DNA from: Caulobacterales bacterium
GTDB taxonomy: Bacteria > Pseudomonadota > Alphaproteobacteria > Caulobacterales > Caulobacteraceae
DNA: 64,000 bases
Reading direction: 5' to 3'
Assembly: GCA_019510435.1 (NCBI GenBank)
Contig: JAEKKJ010000018.1
Location: 1 to 64,000, forward strand
Positions within the stretch are counted from its first letter, which is position 1, and each line of letters begins with the position of its first letter. The notes beneath the pieces are model-generated. The model was not told where the DNA came from and ran no database searches. It worked only from the letters and a program-made list of their open reading frames with translations. Made by a program: the position numbers and the translations under genes. Below are positions 22,702 to 31,994 of this stretch, in pieces.

Positions 22702-25674
22702 ATGGATGCTTGGGGTCGGGCGCGACGGAGATCGTCGTTTCTGAACGTGTTGTTGGCGACCAGTGCGGTCGGGTTGGCCGTCTGCGCGGACCCGGCCAAG
22801 GCGCAATCGGAGCCGAAGCCTTCGTCGTCGGAGCCCACGTCCTCGACCGTGAACGAGGTGGTCGTCACCGGCAGCCGCATCAGGTCCACAGGCTTCAGCG
22901 CGCCCACGCCGACGCAGGTCCTCGGCGAGGCCGAGCTGCAGCGGAGCGCCGAGCCGAACGTCTTCACCACCATCATCCAACTGCCGTCGTTGCAGGGGTC
23001 CACGGGCGCGACCACCGGGACCTTCAGCACGTCCAGCGGCCAGCAGGGCCTGAGCTCGTTCTCGCTGCGCGGCCTGGGCGCCATCCGCACGCTGACCCTG
23101 CTGGACGGACAGCGGGTCGTGCCCGCCAACGTCACCGGCGTTCCGGACATCAGCCTGTTCCCCCAACTCCTGGTCAAGCGGGTCGACGTGGTGACCGGGG
23201 GCGCGTCGGCGTCCTACGGTTCCGATGCGGTCGGCGGCGTCGTCAACTTCATCACGGACAAGCGGTTCGAAGGTTTCCGGTCCAACGTCGAGGCCGGGGT
23301 CACAACCTATGGCGACGACAAGCAGTATCTGCTGCAGGCCGCCGCGGGTAAGGCCTTCCTCGGGGGTCGGCTGCACGTCGAGGTCAGCGGCGAATACGAT
23401 CACGAGCAGGGCGTGCCAGCCGGCGGCTTCGGCGAAGACGCGCCAGGCGACCGCGACTGGTACTCGACCGCGACGCTCATCAATCGCGGCGTCACCAACG
23501 ACGGGTCGCCGCAATTCCTCTACCGCGAGCACGCGCAGGCCTACCAATATACGAAATATGGCCTGATCAGCGCAGGGCCGCTCCAGGGGACCGCCTTCGA
23601 CCAGAGCGGCAAGCCCTTCCAGTTCCAGTACGGCTCGAACGGAATCCCGTCCAAGGCCGCCAATGGCGCGGTCACCGGCTGCTATTCGTCAGGCGGCTTC
23701 TGCATTGGCGGCGACCTGTCGGGAAACGTGGGGATCGGCACGTCCCTGCAATCCAGGCTCGAGCGGATGAACTTCTATGACCGGGTCGGCTTCGATATCG
23801 ACGAGAACAACGAGATCTACGCGACCTTCAACCTCGCCCGCGTGAAGACCAGCAACCAGCCGAACCCGGGCGCCGCGACCACCGGCCTGACCCTGTCCTG
23901 CTCCAACCCCTATCTGCCCGCCTCGGTCGTGGCCGGATGCGCGGCCAACAACATCAGCACCTTCACCTTTGGCACGAGCAACGCGCTGCTGCCCAAGAAC
24001 ATCACGGTGCACCCGACGCGGACCCAGTACCGCGGCGTGATCGGCGCGGACGGGCGGTTCAGCGCCATGGGGACGGACTGGAGCTACGAGGCCTACTACG
24101 AGCACGGCGAGAACGTCACCAACATCCATGTCCGCGATATCCTGCTCAATCCGCGGTATCGGCAGGCCGTCCAGGCGACCCTCCTCAACGGTCAGATCGT
24201 CTGCGCCGACCCGACCGCGCGCGCCAGCGGATGTGTTCCCATCAACGTCTTCGGCGGGCTGACCCCGAGCCCTGCGGCGCTCGCCTACATCACCCCCGAG
24301 CACGGCCCCTATCAGCATTCCGTCCAGAAGCAGGATGTCGCCAGCCTGAGCTTCAGCGGCGAACCGTTCTCTCTCTGGGCCGGCCCTGTGTCGGTGGCGC
24401 TCGGCGGCGAGTACCGCCGCGAACGCTACCATGTGGAAGCCGACCCCTACGGCAACGGCGTGATGGCCGATTCGCCCAACAGCGCCGACTACCCGGCCGA
24501 CCCGATCCTCAGCACGGCGGGGAACAACTGGTACGCCGGCAACTATCATAACGGCGCCGGCAGCTACCATGTGACCGAGGGGTTCCTCGAAGTGAACCTG
24601 CCGCTCCTGAACTCCGAGACGGCGGGAAAGGCCAACCTCAACGCCGCCGGACGCTGGACGCGCTACAGCACCTCCGGCGTGATCTACACCTGGAAGGTCG
24701 GCGGCACCTGGGACACGCCCGTGGACGGTGTTCGCCTGCGGGCCGTCACGTCGCGAGACGTGCGGGCGCCGAACCTTTCGGAACTCTACGCGGCGCCGGT
24801 CACCACCACGCTTCCGAACTTCACCAATCCCTTCACCAACAGCGCGCTCCTGGTCATCCAGAACGTGGTGGGCAATCCGGCCCTGAAGCCGGAGACCGCC
24901 AAGAACACGACCGTCGGGATCGTCCTGTCCCGGCCGCACTGGCTTCCCGGCCTCAGCATCTCGGTCGACTACTACACCATCGTCGTGGACGGCGTGGTCT
25001 CCAGCCTCACCGCCCAGCAGGAGGTCAACTTCTGCTTTTCAGGGCTGAAGGAGTTCTGCAGCGCTTTCAACTTCGCGCCCGCGACAGGCACGCCGTACGT
25101 CAACGTCCAGGTGTTCAATCTGGCCTCGATCAAGACGAGCGGCGTCGATATCGAGGCCAGCTACAATTTCGACCTGCCCAGCGTTCCAGGCCACTTCGCG
25201 CTACGCGGGCTGGCGACCAACACGCGGAAGTTCGTCACCAACCCGGGCATCCCGGGCGCCCTTCCTGTGGACAGCGCCGGCCAGAACTCCGGTTCGACGC
25301 CGAAGTGGAAGGTGCTGGCCGTGCAGTCCTGGGACTCCGACCGGTTCAACTTCAGCCTGCAGGAGCGCTGGTTCAGCAACGGCAAGTTCGGAACCACCAC
25401 CACCCAGTACATCCAGTGCCAGCCCGGCCAGTGCCCGCTCTCCACCGCCACCAACCCGACGATCGACTACAACCACATGAAGGGAGCCCTGTATGTCGAC
25501 ATCAGCGGCTCCTACAGGATCAAGGAGGGTCTGACGGCCTACTTCAAGGTCGACAATCTCTTCGATCGGGATCCCACGCCGTCACCCCAGACCAACACCG
25601 GCCTGGACGCCAATCCGGCGCTCTACGACCTGCTGGGGCGGTTCTATCACGTCGGCGTACGCTACAGTTTCTAG
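22702..25674 (+). CDS. TonB-dependent outer-membrane receptor of the sugar locus
   Basis: 990 residues from the ATG at 22702, which has GGGAGG upstream. Signal peptide ending DPAKAQ, a Ser-rich linker, then a TonB-box-like VNEVVVTGSRI. The plug domain contains LRGLGAIRTLTLLDGQRVVP, VKRVDVVTGGASASYGSDAV and GGVVNFITDKRFEG. A long 22-strand-type barrel follows, ending FYHVGVRYSF with the terminal Phe needed for outer-membrane insertion. This is the large Caulobacterales/Xanthomonas type used for oligosaccharide uptake. It has its own operator-rich promoter and is followed by the LacI regulator and an MFS permease, which fits a carbohydrate uptake locus. Confidence 0.94.
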   Translation: MDAWGRARRRSSFLNVLLATSAVGLAVCADPAKAQSEPKPSSSEPTSSTVNEVVVTGSRIRSTGFSAPTPTQVLGEAELQRSAEPNVFTTIIQLPSLQGSTGATTGTFSTSSGQQGLSSFSLRGLGAIRTLTLLDGQRVVPANVTGVPDISLFPQLLVKRVDVVTGGASASYGSDAVGGVVNFITDKRFEGFRSNVEAGVTTYGDDKQYLLQAAAGKAFLGGRLHVEVSGEYDHEQGVPAGGFGEDAPGDRDWYSTATLINRGVTNDGSPQFLYREHAQAYQYTKYGLISAGPLQGTAFDQSGKPFQFQYGSNGIPSKAANGAVTGCYSSGGFCIGGDLSGNVGIGTSLQSRLERMNFYDRVGFDIDENNEIYATFNLARVKTSNQPNPGAATTGLTLSCSNPYLPASVVAGCAANNISTFTFGTSNALLPKNITVHPTRTQYRGVIGADGRFSAMGTDWSYEAYYEHGENVTNIHVRDILLNPRYRQAVQATLLNGQIVCADPTARASGCVPINVFGGLTPSPAALAYITPEHGPYQHSVQKQDVASLSFSGEPFSLWAGPVSVALGGEYRRERYHVEADPYGNGVMADSPNSADYPADPILSTAGNNWYAGNYHNGAGSYHVTEGFLEVNLPLLNSETAGKANLNAAGRWTRYSTSGVIYTWKVGGTWDTPVDGVRLRAVTSRDVRAPNLSELYAAPVTTTLPNFTNPFTNSALLVIQNVVGNPALKPETAKNTTVGIVLSRPHWLPGLSISVDYYTIVVDGVVSSLTAQQEVNFCFSGLKEFCSAFNFAPATGTPYVNVQVFNLASIKTSGVDIEASYNFDLPSVPGHFALRGLATNTRKFVTNPGIPGALPVDSAGQNSGSTPKWKVLAVQSWDSDRFNFSLQERWFSNGKFGTTTTQYIQCQPGQCPLSTATNPTIDYNHMKGALYVDISGSYRIKEGLTAYFKVDNLFDRDPTPSPQTNTGLDANPALYDLLGRFYHVGVRYSF

Positions 25675-25774
25675 GCGGCCGCGAGCCTTGCGCGGCTTGG
25701 CCCCACGGCCGGGCTGCGCGGGGATCGACGGGTTGGGAGGCCGAGTTGGAGGCGCCAGTCAGGATGGGCAGGAC

Positions 25775-26848
25775 GTGAGACGGCCAGAGCGGCCCGGGGG
25801 CGCGACCCTGGCTGACGTCGCGCGCCTGGCGGGAGTCTCGCGCATGACGGTCTCGCGCGTGATCAATCGCGATGCCAAGGTCCGGGAAACCACCCGCCAG
25901 ACGGTTCAGGCCGCCCTCGACGAGCTGAACTACGAACCCAACCTGGCGGCGCGCACGCTGGTGATGGCTGGCGAGTTGCGGATCGGGGTGATCTACGCCA
26001 ACCCCAGCGCCGCCTTCATGAGCGACTTCCTGATCGCCGTGTTCGAGGAGGCCACGCGCGCGGGGGCCCGGCTGATCCTGTTGCGCGGCGAGAACCGCCA
26101 GGCGCCCGAGCCGGAGGAGCTGCAGAGGTGGCTGCGGTCGGGGATCAAGGGCGCACTCCTGGCGCCGCCGCTGGGCGAATCCACAGCCGTCCGGAACGTG
26201 CTCCGCGCCGCCAATCTGCCAGTGGCCGTGGTGGCCGCCGGGCGCCCCTCCGAGGATGCGATCACCGTGCGCATCGACGACCGCCAGGCCAGCCAAGCCA
26301 TGACGCGGCATCTGCTCGACCTTGGCCATCGAAGGATCGGATTCATCACCGGGAACCCCGAACAGAGCGCCAGCGCCGAGCGCCTTCTGGGTGCGCGCGC
26401 GGCGGTCGCGGCGGTGACGGGGGCGGAGCTGGTGACGGCCCAGGGAACCTTTTCCTACAGCTCGGGCCTCGAGGCCACCGACTGGCTGCTCGATTCCGAG
26501 CGTCCGCCGACGGCGATCTTCGCCAGCAACGACGACATGGCCGCGGCGGCCGTTTCGGTGGCCCAGCGCCGGCGTCTCGACGTCCCGCGGGACCTGACCG
26601 TCGTCGGCTTCGACGACACGACCATGGCCACCACGCTCTGGCCGCCGCTGACGACCATTCGCCAGCCCGTGGGGCAGTTGGCGGCGGTGGCCCTGGAGCG
26701 GCTGATCCACGCGTTGCGGGCGAGCGATCCCGCGGCCGAGGCCTGCGCCGACTACGTCCTGGGCCACGCCCTGATCGAGCGCCAGTCCACAGCACCGCCG
26801 CGGGACCTCACCGCGCCTGAGGCCGACGGGGACCCCTCTCATGACTGA
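25775..26848 (+). CDS. LacI family transcriptional regulator
   Basis: 357 residues from the GTG at 25775 (AGGA upstream; no ATG fits better). The HTH is near the start: ATLADVARLAGVSRMTVSRV followed by INRDAKVRETTRQTVQAALD and a hinge, ELNYEPNLAARTLV. The sugar-binding domain runs from about residue 65 to 335 (RIGVIYANPSAAFMSDFLIA, RHLLDLGHRRIGFITGNPEQ, AIFASNDDMAAAAV, LTVVGFDDTTMATTLWPPLT). It is most similar in layout to GntR/GalR-type gluconate or galactose repressors. It overlaps the MFS gene by 8 bp (ATGACTGA), hence one operon. Likely binder of the ACGACC(A/T)TGGTCGT sites. Confidence 0.94.
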   Translation: MRRPERPGGATLADVARLAGVSRMTVSRVINRDAKVRETTRQTVQAALDELNYEPNLAARTLVMAGELRIGVIYANPSAAFMSDFLIAVFEEATRAGARLILLRGENRQAPEPEELQRWLRSGIKGALLAPPLGESTAVRNVLRAANLPVAVVAAGRPSEDAITVRIDDRQASQAMTRHLLDLGHRRIGFITGNPEQSASAERLLGARAAVAAVTGAELVTAQGTFSYSSGLEATDWLLDSERPPTAIFASNDDMAAAAVSVAQRRRLDVPRDLTVVGFDDTTMATTLWPPLTTIRQPVGQLAAVALERLIHALRASDPAAEACADYVLGHALIERQSTAPPRDLTAPEADGDPSHD

Positions 26849-28133
26849 CCTGCCTGGCCTCGAACGCGACGCCGTCGCGCGCGTCACCCGGCGGCTGATG
26901 CCGCTCTTCTGCCTGATGTATCTGGTCGCCTATATCGACCGGCAGAACGTGTCCTACGCCAAGCTTCAGATGGTCCACGCGCTTGGGCTCACGGAAGCGG
27001 CATATGGCCTGGGAGCCTCCCTCTTCTTCATCGGCTACTTCCTGTTCGAGGCCCCGTCGAACCTGATCCTGGCCCGGGTGGGCGCGCGGATCTGGTTCGC
27101 CCGGATCATGTTCACCTGGGGCTTGGTCACCCTCGCGCTGGGATTCACCCGCAGCGCGCCGATGTTCTACGCCCTGCGTTTCCTGCTCGGAGTCACAGAG
27201 GCCGGGTTTTTCCCCGGCGTGCTCTACGTCCTGACCCTCTGGTATCCGCAACGTCACCGCGCGCGGATGGTGGGGCTGTTCATGATCGCCAGCGCTGTGG
27301 CCAACGCCATCGGGGCGGTGCTGGGCGGTGTGCTGCTGGACCTGGACGGCCTCCTGGGATTGGCCGGGTGGCAGTGGGTGTTCCTGGCCACCGGCGCTCC
27401 GGCCCTGCTGCTGGCGCCCTGGGTGCTGTGGCGCCTGCCCGACGGTCCCGCCCAGGCGCGCTGGATGCCTCAGGTGGAGCAGGCGTGGCTGCACGACATC
27501 CTGACGGCCGAGCGGGGTGGGGCGGTGGACGACCATCGGGGCGCCTGGAAGGCGATCTTCGACCGGCGCGTGCTGCTGCTCGCGACGCTCTATATCGGCA
27601 TGCCGCTGGGGGCTTACGGCCTCAGCTACTGGCTGCCCACCATCGTGAAGTCGTTCGGGGTCTCCAATTCCGTCAACGGGCTGATCAACGTCGTTCCCTG
27701 GGTTCTCGTGGCGGTGGCGTTGTGGCTCGTGCCCCGTCACGCCGCGCGGCACGGGGCCAGCGCCTGGCACGTCGCAGCGCCCATACTTGTGGGCGCTCTG
27801 GCCCTGACACTCAGCGTGGTCTTGCCGGGCGCGCCGCTGAAGTTCGCGATGCTGTGCGTCGCCGCGCCGGCGATCTTTGCGGCCCAGCCCGTGTTCTGGA
27901 GCCTGCCCCCCAGCTTCCTCAGCGGGCCACGGGCCGCCGCCGGCATCGCGGCGATCAACGCGATCGGCAATCTCGGCGGTTTCATCGCCCAGAACCTGGT
28001 CCCGCTGGTGCGCGACGCCACCGGCAGCGATCTTGCGCCCATGCTCGCGCTGGCGGCCGTGTTGACGGTGACGAGCGGGCTGGTCTTCCAGGCCATGGCG
28101 CGGCTGCAGAAGGCCCAGACGCCGGCCAGGTGA
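26841..28133 (+). CDS. MFS transporter, anion:cation symporter (ACS) family
   Basis: 430 residues with about 12 membrane helices. ACS signatures are at the N-terminus: LMPLFCLMYLVAYIDRQNVS, then ASLFFIGYFLFEAPSNLILA and RFLLGVTEAGFFPGVLYVLT, followed by LWYPQRHRARMVGLFMIAS. This family carries sugar acids such as D-galactonate, glucarate and tartrate, or other organic anions, in symport with protons, matching the gluconokinase and FCD-GntR genes nearby. It starts within the last codons of the LacI gene. The C-terminal half keeps the repeated fold (INAIGNLGGFIAQNLVPLVR). Confidence 0.93.
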   Translation: MTDLPGLERDAVARVTRRLMPLFCLMYLVAYIDRQNVSYAKLQMVHALGLTEAAYGLGASLFFIGYFLFEAPSNLILARVGARIWFARIMFTWGLVTLALGFTRSAPMFYALRFLLGVTEAGFFPGVLYVLTLWYPQRHRARMVGLFMIASAVANAIGAVLGGVLLDLDGLLGLAGWQWVFLATGAPALLLAPWVLWRLPDGPAQARWMPQVEQAWLHDILTAERGGAVDDHRGAWKAIFDRRVLLLATLYIGMPLGAYGLSYWLPTIVKSFGVSNSVNGLINVVPWVLVAVALWLVPRHAARHGASAWHVAAPILVGALALTLSVVLPGAPLKFAMLCVAAPAIFAAQPVFWSLPPSFLSGPRAAAGIAAINAIGNLGGFIAQNLVPLVRDATGSDLAPMLALAAVLTVTSGLVFQAMARLQKAQTPAR

Positions 28134-28210
28134 GGGCGTGGAGGCGCTCCGCCTTGACTGACGCTGAGGGACGCCGGGCGCGGTGAGCCTTGCGCGTCCG
28201 GAGGCCTTCC

Positions 28211-28954
28211 ATGATCGATCCGCTATTCGACCTGACCGGCAAGGTCGCCCTGGTGACCGGCGGAAGCCGGGGGCTTGGGCTGCAGATGGTGCGGGCGTTC
28301 GCCGAGCATGGGGCCGACGTGATCGTCGCCAGCCGCAAGCTGGACGCCTGCGAAGCGGCGGCGGACGAGGTGCGGGCCCTGGGCCGGCGGGCCCTGGCCT
28401 ACGCGGTCCACGCCGCGCGCTGGGACGAGATCGACGGCCTGATCGAGGCCGGCTACGCCGCCTTCGGCCGTATCGACATCCTGGTGAACAATGCCGGCAT
28501 GAGCCCGGCCGTCCCCAGCCACGAGGTCAGCGAGGCGCTGTTCGACAGCGTGATGGGCCTGAACTTCAAGGGCCCGTTCCGGCTGGCGACCCAGGTGGCG
28601 CACCGGATGGCTGAGGGGGCGGGCGGAGTGATCATCAACGTCTCCTCGTCCGGCGCCCTGAACCCCCTGCCCGGGGTGGTGCCCTATTCCGGCGCCAAGG
28701 CGGCGCTGAACGCCATGACCGTCTCGCTGGCCCACGAGTACGGCCCGAAGGTGCGGGTCAACACCCTCTCCGCCGGGCCGTTCCTCACCGACATCGCCAA
28801 GGCCTGGAGCGAGGAGGCCCGCGACAGCGCCGACAACGCCCTCGGGCGTCCGGGCCGGCCGGAGGAGGTGGTGACCACCGCCCTCTACCTGGCCAGCCCC
28901 ATGTCGTCCTTCACCACCGGCGCCATCGTCCGCGTGGACGGCGGCCACCAGTAG
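28211..28954 (+). CDS. SDR family oxidoreductase (gluconate 5-dehydrogenase-like)
   Basis: 247 residues from the ATG at 28211 with GGAGG upstream (a TTG at 28190 is less likely). Classical short-chain dehydrogenase: TGGSRGLG cofactor loop (16-23), NNAGMS near residue 93, INVSSSGALN with the catalytic Ser, and Tyr159/Lys163 (VPYSGAKAALN). The start FDLTGKVALVTGGSRGLGLQ is typical of the gluconate 5-dehydrogenase-like group. 77 bp after the MFS gene, so it may close the sugar-acid operon; substrate is inferred from context only. Confidence 0.85.
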   Translation: MIDPLFDLTGKVALVTGGSRGLGLQMVRAFAEHGADVIVASRKLDACEAAADEVRALGRRALAYAVHAARWDEIDGLIEAGYAAFGRIDILVNNAGMSPAVPSHEVSEALFDSVMGLNFKGPFRLATQVAHRMAEGAGGVIINVSSSGALNPLPGVVPYSGAKAALNAMTVSLAHEYGPKVRVNTLSAGPFLTDIAKAWSEEARDSADNALGRPGRPEEVVTTALYLASPMSSFTTGAIVRVDGGHQ

Positions 28955-28977
28955 GACGGGCGCGCCGTCTAGCGGCC

Positions 28978-29769
28978 TTAGCGGGGCGCCATGCGGATGG
29001 CGCCGTCCAGGCGGACCGTCTCGCCGTTGAGGTAGCCGTTGCGCAGCATGGTCACCGCCAGGTCGGCATATTCCTCCGGCGCGCCGAGCCGGCGCGGGAA
29101 GGGCACCGACTTCGACAGCCCCTCGAACACCTGCGGCGCGCGGGTCTTCAGGCCGCCCAGCATCGGAGTGTCCATGATCCCGGGCAGGATGGTGTTGATG
29201 CGGATGCCCTCGCTGGAGAGGTCGCGGGCGATGGTGATGGTCATGCCCTTGATGGCGGCCTTGGCGGCGGAATAGGCGACCTGGCCGATCTGGCCCTCCT
29301 CGGCGGCCACCGAGCCGGTGTTGACGATGGCGCCGCGGTCGCCCTCGGCGGTCGGCTCCAGCGTCGCCATGCCGGCGGCGCTCTTCACGATGCAGCGGAA
29401 GGTGCCGACGGTGTTGAGCTCCAGCACCCAGGCGAAGTCGGCCACCTTGAAGGGCACGATCTCGCCGGTCTGCTTGTCGCGGCCGACGGTCTTGCCGCCG
29501 CGGCCGCCGCCGGCGCAGTTCACCAGCACCCGCTCCTGGCCGTTAGCGGCGCGGGCCTTGGCGAAGCCCGCGTCCACCGAGGCCTCGTCCATGACATTGA
29601 CCTGGCAGAACACCGCGCCCAGCTCGGCGGCGGTCGCCTCGCCGGTCTCCGGGTTGAGGTCGAAGATGGCGACCTTCACGCCCAGGTCGCGCAGCGCCTT
29701 GGCGGTGGCCCGGCCCAGGCCGGAAGCGCCGCCGGTGATCACGGCGGAGATGGAACTGTCGAGCTTCAT
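28978..29769 (-). CDS. SDR, 3-hydroxyacyl-CoA dehydrogenase type II (HSD10-like)
   Basis: 263 residues from the ATG at 29769 with GGAGG upstream. Motifs are TGGASGLG (12-19), NCAGGGRGGKTVGRD, VNTGSVAAEEGQIGQVAYSA with Tyr166/Lys170, and INTILPGIMDTPMLGGL, all typical of HSD17B10-like 3-hydroxyacyl-CoA dehydrogenases. It would oxidise 3-hydroxyacyl-CoA to 3-ketoacyl-CoA in beta-oxidation. The divergent neighbour is an acyl-CoA synthetase, a common pairing in fatty-acid or branched-chain catabolism. Confidence 0.9.
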   Translation of the reverse strand: MKLDSSISAVITGGASGLGRATAKALRDLGVKVAIFDLNPETGEATAAELGAVFCQVNVMDEASVDAGFAKARAANGQERVLVNCAGGGRGGKTVGRDKQTGEIVPFKVADFAWVLELNTVGTFRCIVKSAAGMATLEPTAEGDRGAIVNTGSVAAEEGQIGQVAYSAAKAAIKGMTITIARDLSSEGIRINTILPGIMDTPMLGGLKTRAPQVFEGLSKSVPFPRRLGAPEEYADLAVTMLRNGYLNGETVRLDGAIRMAPR

Positions 29770-29918
29770 GGCGTCCTCCAAAGGTTTCTTGCTTGGCGGT
29801 CTCTGGCTTGGCGCCGGCTTAGCACGCCGCCGGGCTGACCCTGCGCGAACCTCCTGCGCCCTCACGGGTCGACGCCGAGCGGCCTCGCGCGTAGGACGGC
29901 GGCAGGGAGCCCCGCCGC

Positions 29919-31424
29919 ATGCACACCGCCCTGCTTCTGGACATGATCGCCGACGCCGCGCCCGACCGGCTGGCGCTGGGCCGCCGCGCCGAGGGCCTGA
30001 CCTTTGCCGAGATGCGTCGCCGCGCCCACCATGGCGCGGCCTGGCTGGAGGCCCTGGGCGGGCGGAACGTGGCCTTCCTGGGCCTGAACGGTCCGACCCT
30101 GCCGATCGCCGTCTTCGCCGCGGGCATGCTGGCCCGGCCGTTCGCGCCGCTGAACTACCGTCTGCCGGACGCGGACCTGCGCAAGCTGGTCGCGCGCACG
30201 GCGCCGGCCGTGGCCATCGTGGACGACGACATGGTCCCGCGGCTGGGGACCTGCGAGGGCGTGACCATCGTCTCCCGCACCGCCTTCGAGGCCGCCTGCC
30301 GGGTGCATGGCGACTGCGACGCCGAGTTCCTGGACGTCGACCACGACATCGCGGTCCTGCTGTTCACCAGCGGCACCACCGGCGAGCCCAAGGCCGCCAT
30401 CCTGCGCCACGCCAACCTGACGTCCTATGTGATCTCGACGGTGGAGTTCCTGGGCTCGGAGGACGACGAGGCCGCCCTGGTCTCGGTGCCGCCGTACCAT
30501 ATCGCAGGCATCTCGGCGGTCCTGACCGGCGTCTATTCGGGCCGCCGCATCGTCCACCTGGAGGCCTTCACGCCGGAAGCCTGGGTCGACATGGCGGCCG
30601 CCGAGGGGATTACCCATGCGATGGTCGTGCCGACGATGCTGGGCCGCATCCTCGACGTTCTGGAGGCGCGCGGCGAGAGCCTGCCGCAGCTGAAGGCGCT
30701 GTCCTACGGCGGCGGGCGCATGCCGCTGCCGGTGATCGAGCGGGCGCTGAAGATCCTGCCGCACGTGGGCTTTGCCAACGCCTACGGCCTGACCGAGACC
30801 TCCTCCACCATCTCGGTCCTGGGCCCGGAGGACCACTGGATGGCGATCCATTCCGATGATCCGGCCGCGCGCCAGCGGCTGGGGTCGGTGGGCAGGCCGC
30901 TCCCGTCGCTGGAGGTCGAGATCCGCGATCCGTACGGCCAGGTCGTGCCGCGGGGCGAGGCAGGCGAGATCTACGTCCGCGGCGAGCAGGTGAGCGGCGA
31001 GTACGCCCACAAGAAGGTCACGGACGCCGACGGCTGGTTCGCCACCAACGACGGCGGCTGGATGGATGCCGACGGCTATCTCTACGTCGAGGGCCGGCTG
31101 GATGACGTGATCGTCCGCGGTGGCGAGAACATCTCGCCGGGCGAGATCGAGGACGTGCTGCGCGAGCACCCGGGCGTGGCGGACGTCGCGGTGCTGGGCG
31201 TGCACGACGACCAGTGGGGCGAGGCGGTGGCCGCCGCGGTGGTGCCGCGCGGCCCGGCGCCGTCGCACGAGGAGCTGGCCCAATGGGTCAAGGCGCGCCT
31301 GCGCTCCACCAAGACGCCGGAGGTCTGGGATTTCCGCGAGGCGCTGCCCTACAACGACACCGGCAAGCTCCTGCGCCGCCAGTTGAAGGCCGAGCTGAAC
31401 GCCCGGGCCAAGGCGGCCTCCTAA
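29919..31424 (+). CDS. Acyl-CoA synthetase / AMP-dependent ligase
   Basis: 501 residues. Adenylate-forming enzyme that activates a carboxylate to its acyl-CoA. The P-loop LLFTSGTTGEPKAAILRHAN is near residue 150, then ANAYGLTETSSTI, the DGWFATNDGGWMDADGYLYV motif with VEGRLDDVIVRGGENISPGE, and C-terminal GKLLRRQLKAEL with the catalytic Lys. CAGGGAG precedes the ATG. Substrate unknown, probably a fatty or aromatic acid. Divergent from the HSD10-like dehydrogenase, with which it shares a short promoter region. Confidence 0.93.
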   Translation: MHTALLLDMIADAAPDRLALGRRAEGLTFAEMRRRAHHGAAWLEALGGRNVAFLGLNGPTLPIAVFAAGMLARPFAPLNYRLPDADLRKLVARTAPAVAIVDDDMVPRLGTCEGVTIVSRTAFEAACRVHGDCDAEFLDVDHDIAVLLFTSGTTGEPKAAILRHANLTSYVISTVEFLGSEDDEAALVSVPPYHIAGISAVLTGVYSGRRIVHLEAFTPEAWVDMAAAEGITHAMVVPTMLGRILDVLEARGESLPQLKALSYGGGRMPLPVIERALKILPHVGFANAYGLTETSSTISVLGPEDHWMAIHSDDPAARQRLGSVGRPLPSLEVEIRDPYGQVVPRGEAGEIYVRGEQVSGEYAHKKVTDADGWFATNDGGWMDADGYLYVEGRLDDVIVRGGENISPGEIEDVLREHPGVADVAVLGVHDDQWGEAVAAAVVPRGPAPSHEELAQWVKARLRSTKTPEVWDFREALPYNDTGKLLRRQLKAELNARAKAAS

Positions 31425-31487
31425 GCGGCCAAGGAACCGCGGGCCCGCCAGCGGCGCTTGTTGTCCGTGTGACCGACGGATGACGAT

Positions 31488-31982
31488 GTGGAGACGCTGG
31501 AAAAGCTGATCGGGCCTGACGACGGCACGGCGGACTGGTGGCAGCTCTGCATCCGCGCGGCGCTGCTCTTCGTGCTCGGCCTCGTGATGCTGCGGATCGC
31601 CGGCCGGCGCACCTTCGCCCGCGCGACCCCGCTCGACATCGTGGTGGCCCTGATCCTGGGCTCGAACCTCAGCCGCATGATGACCGGCCGGGCGCAGTTC
31701 CTGGGCGGCCTCGCGGCCACCCTGACCCTGGTGGTGATCCACCGGCTGGCGGCGCTGGCGACCCTGCGCTCGCCGATGCTGGCGCGGCTGCTGAAATCCA
31801 GTCCCGACGTCCTGGTGCGCGACGGCCAGGTGGACGAGCGGGCGATGGCCCGCCATGGCCTGTCCCAGGCCGACCTCGCCGCCGGGCTGCGCCTGGAGCA
31901 GCTGGACGACCTGGCCAAGGTCAAGCTGGCCACCTTCGAGGGCGGCGGGCGCATCAGCGTGGTGCGTCGCGAGCCGGGGTGA
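31488..31982 (+). CDS. DUF421 (YetF-like) membrane protein
   Basis: 164 residues from a GTG. Two or three N-terminal membrane helices (AALLFVLGLVMLRIAGRRTF, ATPLDIVVALILGSNLSRMM, LGGLAATLTLVVIHRLAALA) are followed by a soluble domain with LARLLKSSPDVLVRDGQVDE and AMARHGLSQADLAAGLRLEQ. This is the DUF421 layout, of unknown function. Family members in Bacillus are linked to spores and the cell surface. It converges on the Nramp gene with a 12-base gap. Confidence 0.87.
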   Translation: METLEKLIGPDDGTADWWQLCIRAALLFVLGLVMLRIAGRRTFARATPLDIVVALILGSNLSRMMTGRAQFLGGLAATLTLVVIHRLAALATLRSPMLARLLKSSPDVLVRDGQVDERAMARHGLSQADLAAGLRLEQLDDLAKVKLATFEGGGRISVVRREPG

Positions 31983-31994
31983 CCTGCCAGGCAG

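Noticed and set aside
29862-31856. A 664-codon open frame on the minus strand
   Set aside because: Shadow of the acyl-CoA synthetase; composition is typical of antisense translation.
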